NCBI GenBank assembly: GCA_023665865.1 | Contig: JAMPDC010000001.1 | Coordinates: 2,058,662-2,122,661, forward strand | Direction of reading: 5' to 3' | Origin: Staphylococcus sp. | GTDB taxonomy: Bacteria; Bacteroidota; Bacteroidia; Bacteroidales; Muribaculaceae | DNA: 64,000 bases | In this document: positions 28,063 through 32,987 of the stretch, one piece after another | How positions within the stretch are numbered: the stretch's first letter is position 1 | Layout of the letters: each line of letters opens with the position of its first letter | The notes under the pieces: generated by a model | The model's input: the letters and a program-made list of their open reading frames with translations, nothing else | Databases searched by the model: none | Told to the model about the DNA's origin: nothing | Translations under genes and position numbers: made by a program

Positions 28063-28523
28063 GCGAAAAAGTAATAGAATTCAATCAGTTGCCCACTGCC
28101 TCCTCTATGGGAGCTAACGAGTATGTCATGGTAGTCGATGACAGCGGTACCGGCAGAAAAGTTTCCAAAGCGAATCTTGCGCAGGCGCTTGGCGTTATGA
28201 TTGACAGACGGAATAACGATCCCAGATGGTTGATTTATCCCGGGAGACTCGGCACAGTGTATGTCCGAGACCTCGATGATAGTTCAAAATATGCCATCAT
28301 AATGGGTATTGGCATCCCAGTGAGCGAAGGTGCAGGCGTTAGATTTTCTGTTATTGCATCCAATGGCATAACAGTGAAGAGCGTCAATGACTATGGTACT
28401 ATACTACTCGAAGGAACCACCAATTTCCAAACGATTGCTGTGCTGCATCCCATTGACGGGGGGGGTAAAGCCCTGCTACTCAATTATTTGCGCAGAGGCG
28501 CAGAAAGGAGGGTGGCAGCATGA
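28059..28523 (+). CDS. Tail-tip cassette D: fibre protein with in-frame G tract
   Basis: 154 aa. Anchor MSEKVIEFNQLPTASSMGAN and the following DDSGTGRKVSKANLAQALG match cassette F. A beta-rich middle (residues 55-130) is followed by DGGGKALLLNYLRRG, encoded across eight G (28458-28465), and a stop overlapping cassette E's ATG (28520). I take this as the intact state. With seven G the frame would run through cassette E in its alternate frame and end KEVVAA at cassette F's ATG; with six it would stop at TAA. Likely receptor-contact protein. Confidence 0.7.
   Translation: MSEKVIEFNQLPTASSMGANEYVMVVDDSGTGRKVSKANLAQALGVMIDRRNNDPRWLIYPGRLGTVYVRDLDDSSKYAIIMGIGIPVSEGAGVRFSVIASNGITVKSVNDYGTILLEGTTNFQTIAVLHPIDGGGKALLLNYLRRGAERRVAA
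28458..28465 (+). repeat. Poly-G tract (8 G) in cassette D
   Basis: Eight G followed by TAAAGC. The present length keeps the GGGK-type C-terminus in frame. Confidence 0.85.
28504..28519 (+). promoter_or_regulatory. Strong Shine-Dalgarno site before cassette E
   Basis: AAAGGAGGGTGG at 28504-28515, then cagc and ATG at 28520. It lies within the final codons of cassette D (ERRVAA). Confidence 0.72.
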
Positions 28524-28852
28524 GCGAGAAAGTTACAACTCTAACGGAAGGTATTATCGCCGAACTTTGTCCGAACCTGCCAATCCGCAGGGATTTGAAG
28601 AATCTCGATCTCAACACCCTTGTCACACCTGGCATTTACCAAGTGGACGACAGCACAGCCAATCGGCCGGGACGAATGTACACCTACGGAATGGTAGTAG
28701 TAATGCGAGTATATCAATTCTTAGCGCAAATGTATATTCCAAGCGAAGTATCTTCCGGTCAAAATGCTCTCTGTTTCAGATGCGCATACTCCGGAACAGG
28801 GAGATTTACCGAGATCAAAAAAACTTGGAACTACATATCCCCGGCAACATAA
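28520..28852 (+). CDS. Tail-tip cassette E: pyocin-knob-type protein
   Basis: 110 aa. Anchor MSEKVTTLTEGIIAEL as in cassette C. It has a knob-type pattern (LDLNTLVTPGIYQVD, MYTYGMVVVM, AQMYIPSEV, CAYSGTGRFTEIKKTW). As with cassette C, a second frame stays open across the whole gene and ends KEVVAA at the next ATG. It overlaps the cassette D stop by ATGA. Confidence 0.72.
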   Translation: MSEKVTTLTEGIIAELCPNLPIRRDLKNLDLNTLVTPGIYQVDDSTANRPGRMYTYGMVVVMRVYQFLAQMYIPSEVSSGQNALCFRCAYSGTGRFTEIKKTWNYISPAT

Positions 28853-28858
28853 TCTTCG

Positions 28859-28877
28859 GAAAGGAGGTGGTTGCAGC
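28859..28877 (+). promoter_or_regulatory. Strong Shine-Dalgarno site before cassette F
   Basis: GAAAGGAGGTGG at 28859-28870, then ttgcagc and ATG at 28878, nearly identical to the junction before cassette D. Confidence 0.75.
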
Positions 28878-29660
28878 ATGAGTGACAAGACAATCGACGC
28901 AGGCATGCTGCCAATCGCTTCCTCGATGGGAAGCTCGGACTATGCGACCGTGGTTGATAATGTAGGAAGCATGCGCCGGATCTCCAAAGCGAATCTCGCC
29001 ATAGCTCTCCTCGGAGACATTAATATGAATCTGATAATGGATAATATATTTATAATGTACCACCGCAAGAGCGACGATTTCCCGCTGATGGTAAAGCCTC
29101 ACAAGTGGACGGCTTTACAGAACGCCGGAGAAATCGCCGACGGTGTGGTAGTAGTCGATGGCGGCAAAGTGCTGGTGGTGGCACCCACCGAAGCCGACAG
29201 CGCAGGTTTGCCATGGAGCTCAGCAGTCGTGAGCGGTGGAGCAACCACAACAACCGACCGCATAATGGCTATGGCCGATTGGAATGGTAAAGCAAACACC
29301 GCGTCTATCATTTCAAAAAGCACCGCGTCGGCTGTCATCAACACCGCAGCCTACGCCCCCGGCTTCTGCGATCTCTACAGCCGTGCCAACGCAAACGGAA
29401 AAGGTCTGACAGCCGGTAAATGGTGGCTTCCGTCCGTAGGCGAAATGATGATGATTTACGCCAACATGGCCAAGATTAACCACTGTCTTAATCTTATTGC
29501 CGGTGCAACCCAACTGGCCGAAACGTGGTACTGGACTTCTACAGAGGCCAGCGCGATAGACGCGTGGGGTATGTACCTCAGCAGCGGTTACCTCACCCCC
29601 TGGCACACTAAGGAAAGCCTCAATGGCAGAGTGCGCCCGGTTTCAGCATTTATCTCCTAA
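28878..29660 (+). CDS. Tail-tip cassette F: DUF1566-type (C-type-lectin-like) receptor-contact protein
   Basis: 260 aa from the ATG at 28878; the frame is open from 28764, but the Shine-Dalgarno site and the anchor MSDKTIDAGMLPIASSMGSS (homologous to cassette D) fix the start. The C-terminal ~170 residues carry the DUF1566 pattern: GKWWLPSVGEMMMIYANM, ETWYWTSTEASAIDAWGM, then NGRVRPVSAF. This fold is C-type-lectin-like and occurs in the variable proteins of diversity-generating retroelements and in phage tips. No reverse transcriptase is seen in the window. It is the last cassette before the lysis genes. Confidence 0.72.
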   Translation: MSDKTIDAGMLPIASSMGSSDYATVVDNVGSMRRISKANLAIALLGDINMNLIMDNIFIMYHRKSDDFPLMVKPHKWTALQNAGEIADGVVVVDGGKVLVVAPTEADSAGLPWSSAVVSGGATTTTDRIMAMADWNGKANTASIISKSTASAVINTAAYAPGFCDLYSRANANGKGLTAGKWWLPSVGEMMMIYANMAKINHCLNLIAGATQLAETWYWTSTEASAIDAWGMYLSSGYLTPWHTKESLNGRVRPVSAFIS

Positions 29661-29749
29661 AATAAAACCCCGGCGCTTCACAGCGGCGAGGGTAATTAAA
29701 ACTAAATTAAAAAATGAATTGCTACAAAATTAATAAAAAATCAGTCATT

Positions 29750-30034
29750 ATGAAACATCTGAAAGAAGAATTTGACAAGCTGACCATCAAGGATGTGCTT
29801 GTCTATTCGTTGGCCATCGTCAGCATCGTGGCTGCGTTCGTGCTTCTGTTCCTCGGACTGTTCATTCCTCCCGAAGGAGAGATCCACGATTCGGTTCTCA
29901 CGGCCTACGGACTCACATTGCTGTTTGTAGGGTCATTGCTCGGCATATCAATGCGCATCGAGAGCGAACTCAACAAATTCAAATCAACAATCACCGAGCG
30001 TGTCGACGCTCTCACAAAAAAAGTAACAGAATGA
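29750..30034 (+). CDS. Putative holin / small membrane protein
   Basis: 94 aa from the ATG at 29750 (an upstream ATG at 29714 adds 12 residues). A charged N-terminus (MKHLKEEFDKLTIKDVL) is followed by two hydrophobic segments (about 17-40 and 50-72) and a charged coiled C-terminus. This size and topology, directly upstream of the endolysin, suggest a two-helix holin that would open the inner membrane. Overlaps the endolysin start by ATGA. Confidence 0.7.
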   Translation: MKHLKEEFDKLTIKDVLVYSLAIVSIVAAFVLLFLGLFIPPEGEIHDSVLTAYGLTLLFVGSLLGISMRIESELNKFKSTITERVDALTKKVTE

Positions 30035-30483
30035 AGCATTTCACCATTACTGAGTTGTGTTACAGCGACACGGCCAAGGCGAAGAAGATTGACAACACGC
30101 CGACTCCCGGTATCACTCAGAATCTCGAGCGGCTCACTGCTAATATCCTCGACCCTCTGAGGGAGGCGTGGGGCGGTCCAATAGATGTGACGAGCGGCTA
30201 CCGCTGCCCGGCACTCAACAAGGCCGTTGGTGGCGTGGGCAACTCGCAGCACATGACGGGCCAGGCTGCCGACATCCGTATCTATGCGAGGGATAAGGAC
30301 GGAAAGTATGTCAAGGACAAGAAAGGCAACAAGATCGTGGATCGCGCAGCCAACCGGAAGCTCTTCCAAAAGATCCAGGAGCTGGGGCTTCCTTTCGATC
30401 AGCTTATCGACGAGAGTAATTTCTCGTGGGTGCATGTGAGCTATGACGCGTCGAGAATGAGAAAACAGGTGCTGAAGTTATGA
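30031..30483 (+). CDS. Endolysin, M15-family peptidase
   Basis: 150 aa. The D-Ala-D-Ala carboxypeptidase-like fold is shown by SGYRCPALNKAVGGVGNSQH, with zinc ligands His74 and Asp81 (SQHMTGQAAD) and His135 (WVHVS). It cleaves peptidoglycan stem peptides at lysis. No signal peptide, so it would need the upstream holin. Follows the holin and precedes the spanin, each joined by ATGA overlaps. Confidence 0.88.
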   Translation: MKHFTITELCYSDTAKAKKIDNTPTPGITQNLERLTANILDPLREAWGGPIDVTSGYRCPALNKAVGGVGNSQHMTGQAADIRIYARDKDGKYVKDKKGNKIVDRAANRKLFQKIQELGLPFDQLIDESNFSWVHVSYDASRMRKQVLKL

Positions 30484-30959
30484 AGCGGATAACTATTGCG
30501 ACGTTCATCGTATTTACGATGGTCTCCTGCTCGACTCAGAAGGAGTTGCATCAGGAATCCTCGATAGAGTCCGCAGCGGTCGACACGTCTGTCATCGATA
30601 GCGGCCATGACGTCCGGCATGACGGATGGTGGTGGTTGTCGTGGGTGTGCGACTCGGTGGGCATCTCACTTAGGGCTGACAGCGTTGTGATGGCCGGTGG
30701 CGATGTGATCCACAATCCGGTGATCGAGGTTGCCGCCGCAGCTCCGCGCATAGAGGCTGCTGCCGGGGAAAGTTCCAGAGAGTCAGACAGCATCCACGCC
30801 GAAGCCTCGCACTCCATGCAGTCGGAGGCTACAACTCAGACCAACGAGCAAAAAGAGACAGTTGCTGTTGCCGAGCCTCCATCGCTAAAATGGTGGTGGG
30901 TGGTAGGGATAGCGGCAGCTATCATTGCGGTGGTGGCGTGGATAAGGAATAAATACTGA
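30480..30959 (+). CDS. Putative unimolecular spanin (Rz-like lipoprotein)
   Basis: 159 aa. The N-terminal signal ends in a lipobox (TMVSC, Cys17). A hydrophilic, Ala/Glu/Ser-rich periplasmic stretch (20-135) follows, then a C-terminal transmembrane helix (VVGIAAAIIAVVAWI, about 137-155). An outer-membrane lipoprotein with a C-terminal inner-membrane helix is the defining topology of u-spanins, which fuse the two membranes in the last step of lysis. Coupled to the endolysin by ATGA and followed by a terminator. Confidence 0.78.
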   Translation: MKRITIATFIVFTMVSCSTQKELHQESSIESAAVDTSVIDSGHDVRHDGWWWLSWVCDSVGISLRADSVVMAGGDVIHNPVIEVAAAAPRIEAAAGESSRESDSIHAEASHSMQSEATTQTNEQKETVAVAEPPSLKWWWVVGIAAAIIAVVAWIRNKY

Positions 30960-30984
30960 TTCGTTTTTCATGGTTTAATAGGAG

Positions 30985-31024
30985 AAACGCCAACCGTCCG
31001 AGAGGATAGCTGGCGTTTTTATTA
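30985..31024 (+). terminator. Intrinsic terminator after lysis genes
   Basis: AAACGCCA (30985-30992) pairs with TGGCGTTT (31011-31018), followed by Ts. It ends the late structural/lysis operon. Confidence 0.8.
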
Positions 31025-31109
31025 TTTAACATCCTGGTGCACGGTTTTGGCACATATGTGATGTTAACTTTGGGTATCTATAAGATTCAACATTTTTATG
31101 TAGGTTCGT

Positions 31110-31149
31110 GCATCCGGTTGCAAGGGATTGTAGCCGGATGCTTTTTTTT
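31110..31149 (+). terminator. Second intrinsic terminator
   Basis: GCATCCGG (31110-31117) pairs perfectly with CCGGATGC (31134-31141), followed by eight Ts. The 31025-31109 stretch between the two terminators holds no gene; it contains a 10-base palindrome CACATATGTG at 31051-31060. Confidence 0.85.
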
Positions 31150-31163
31150 GTAATGGGTCTGTC

Positions 31164-31204
31164 AATAGATAAAAGATTTTTTCGGGGGGCATGAAGTAAA
31201 TTTG
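31164..31204 (+). promoter_or_regulatory. Putative phage late promoter of the paralogue operon
   Basis: AATAGATAAAAGATT at 31164 is identical to the box at 16353, and TAAATTTG at 31197 lies at the same 33-base distance. The ATG at 31209 is only five bases past this element, so the mRNA would be nearly or fully leaderless. Confidence 0.65.
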
Positions 31205-31208
31205 CCGT

Positions 31209-31664
31209 ATGACTCCAATTTCAATAACAATCGAGAAAGAGCAGGTGTATGAAGAAGTGGCACAGACCACAGCATATACCGGGGCTAAAATGGATGGCGA
31301 CGAAGACGCATACGATAGGATCTCGACGATAGACGAGGACCAAGGTCTGCTTGAGCGGTTTTGGAACGAGAGCTGTGTGGCTGTATGCGGGAAGCTGAGA
31401 CGTTTTCTGAAGGGAGGATTTACCGAGGAGTCCTCGAAGTTTGCTTTAGTGCTTGAGGTGCCGTCCGGATTTAATCCTGCGCTATTAGTAAGTATGCAGA
31501 AAGAGCTATTCAGCTTTTTCGTCATGAACATTACTGCCAAGTGGTATGCGTTTACCAACAAGAAAGAGGCCGGGGATTATGCAGTTTCGGCTATGACATT
31601 GCTGGAGGGTGTGCATCGCAAGGCGTGCTACAAAAAGAAACCGTCAAGGCCGGTTTATGACTAA
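31209..31664 (+). CDS. Phage paralogue family protein 1 (unknown function)
   Basis: 151 aa. It shares with the next two products a core of the form L..P..FN.A, a helix with L...MQKELFSFFVMN, W-[YF]-x-[FI]-TNKKEA-[GQ]-DY and a C-terminal KPSRPVY. The pattern suggests a triplicated head or tail gene. Predicted alpha-helical, no membrane segment, no catalytic motif. First gene after a promoter-like site that would yield a leaderless message. Confidence 0.7.
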   Translation: MTPISITIEKEQVYEEVAQTTAYTGAKMDGDEDAYDRISTIDEDQGLLERFWNESCVAVCGKLRRFLKGGFTEESSKFALVLEVPSGFNPALLVSMQKELFSFFVMNITAKWYAFTNKKEAGDYAVSAMTLLEGVHRKACYKKKPSRPVYD

Positions 31665-31697
31665 GTATTAAGTATTAAGTGTTAAAGTATTAAGTGA
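31663..31697. repeat. Tandem TAAGTAT heptamers
   Basis: taagtattaagtattaagtg followed by ttaaagtattaagtg: the clearest copy of the heptamer array in the phage, between two paralogous genes. Confidence 0.6.
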
Positions 31698-31700
31698 TTT

Positions 31701-32228
31701 ATGGCAGAGAAGAAAAAGGTTATCACTGTGACGCAAGAGGTGAGGGAGCTTATGTTTGACGTCACCAATAAGGCGTTTCTCACCGGTCGCGCACGCGAGG
31801 CGGAGAAAACCAAAGATTATGAGTCGGCCTCAAATATGCAGGCCTCGGAGGACGAGGAGGATAGTTATCAGCTAAGGCGCAGTCTGGCCAATGCGTTCTC
31901 ATCGTTGAAGAGTTTGCTTGGCGAGTATCTTGATGAAGACAAGACTACCACGAATAATCTTATCGATAAGGCGATTGACGACGACGGGCAACTTACCCTT
32001 GCGTTCCGCTTGCCGAGCAACTACAACAATGCCTCGGCTGACAGTTTGGGTAAAGGTATTCATGCTTATCTTGTGGACATGGTGCTTTCGGAATGGTTCA
32101 CCATTACCAATAAGAACGACGCACAGGACTACGTGAACCATGCGGCGTCGAGCCTTGAGATAGTCAAACGCGCACTCTACAAGCGCAGTCGGCCAAACCG
32201 TCCGTCGTTTACAGGAGGAGGTGCATGA
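31701..32228 (+). CDS. Phage paralogue family protein 2 (unknown function)
   Basis: 175 aa, paralogous to its neighbours: FRLPSNYNNASADSLGKGIH, AYLVDMVLSEWFTITNKNDA and a C-terminal RSRPNRPSF. The N-terminal half (VTQEVRELMFDVTNK) is helical. The stop overlaps the next start (ATGA). Likely a virion component because it is under a late-type promoter; function unknown. Confidence 0.7.
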   Translation: MAEKKKVITVTQEVRELMFDVTNKAFLTGRAREAEKTKDYESASNMQASEDEEDSYQLRRSLANAFSSLKSLLGEYLDEDKTTTNNLIDKAIDDDGQLTLAFRLPSNYNNASADSLGKGIHAYLVDMVLSEWFTITNKNDAQDYVNHAASSLEIVKRALYKRSRPNRPSFTGGGA

Positions 32229-32767
32229 TGACAAGATGTTGCAATAGGGCAAGGCAGCCCACCAAGAGGATAGTCCTGAAGTTTTCCCGCAATCAACTAT
32301 TGTGTGACATAGGCAATTATGCCTTTGTCGAGGGGGACATTATTGCTGCGCATGAGGAGCACGACCGACATCAGATAATGGATGTCGTGGTAGACGAAAA
32401 TTCGGAGCTTGCAACTCGAATTTTGGATATAGCTCATGCGGAGGTAGTCGAGATGCTTTATCCCTATACGAAGAATCGGATTGTGGATGAAGAGGTTTTT
32501 GATGATGAGTTCTGCGAGACGGAGGAGTATGTCATTGTAATGCTCTTGCCGGATGACTTTTCTAGAACCAGTGTCAATTATTTACGGCAGCTCATACATG
32601 ACTATCTGGTATCTCGGGTAATGTATGAGTGGATGGGAGTCACTAATCTCATCAATCCACAGAGCAAGCGCAACTGGGCTGAGAGAATCGAAGCTCTTAG
32701 CTGGAAGATCAAGAGCGCGGTAAGGGGACGCGGTCGCCCCACAAGAATCAAATTGCATCCGTTTTGA
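32225..32767 (+). CDS. Phage paralogue family protein 3 (unknown function)
   Basis: 180 aa, third paralogue: MLLPDDFSRTSVNYLRQLIH, then DYLVSRVMYEWMGVTNLINP and a C-terminal GRGRPTRIKL. The ATG-ATG start leaves 32225 or 32228; 32225 gives the usual ATGA overlap. Ends before a strong bidirectional terminator. Confidence 0.7.
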   Translation: MMTRCCNRARQPTKRIVLKFSRNQLLCDIGNYAFVEGDIIAAHEEHDRHQIMDVVVDENSELATRILDIAHAEVVEMLYPYTKNRIVDEEVFDDEFCETEEYVIVMLLPDDFSRTSVNYLRQLIHDYLVSRVMYEWMGVTNLINPQSKRNWAERIEALSWKIKSAVRGRGRPTRIKLHPF

Positions 32768-32769
32768 AG

Positions 32770-32832
32770 ATCAAGTCTTAAAGTCTTTTAGGCTTAAGTA
32801 TTAAGGTGCTAAGTAATAAGTCTTTAAGTATT
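32770..32832. repeat. Degenerate AAGTCTT/TAAGTAT repeats
   Basis: aagtcttaaagtcttttagg, cttaagtattaaggtgctaa and gtaataagtctttaagtatt: loosely repeated 7-10-base AT-rich units in the convergent intergenic space. Confidence 0.5.
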
Positions 32833-32835
32833 CAG

Positions 32836-32873
32836 AGAGAGCCGGGGCGCATCGCGCATCCCGGCTCTCTTTC
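32836..32873. terminator. Bidirectional intrinsic terminator
   Basis: An 11-bp perfect stem AGAGAGCCGGG (32836-32846) with CCCGGCTCTCT (32860-32870), then TT. It separates the + paralogue operon from the convergent minus-strand tail operon. Confidence 0.8.
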
Positions 32874-32926
32874 GATCTAAAACGTTCTTTTCTTAGAAAT
32901 GAACCTTTGTGGATAATAAAAATTTT

Positions 32927-32977
32927 TAAGTCTTTAGGCTTAAGCAATAAGTATAAAGTAATAAGTATAAAGTCGTG
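32927..32977. repeat. Degenerate TAAGTATAAAG repeats
   Basis: ttaagtctttaggcttaagc followed by aataagtataaagtaataag and tataaagtc; the fifth cluster of the phage's AT-rich repeat family. The rest of 32874-32987 shows no gene. Confidence 0.5.
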
Positions 32978-32987
32978 AGTTTCTTGA

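Noticed and set aside
28387..28881. 164-codon frame spanning the end of cassette D and all of cassette E
   Set aside because: Not treated as an independent gene: it has no Shine-Dalgarno site at its ATG; kept only as the frame reached after one-G loss in cassette D.
31051..31060. CACATATGTG palindrome as an operator
   Set aside because: Single copy between two terminators, with no nearby promoter it would control.
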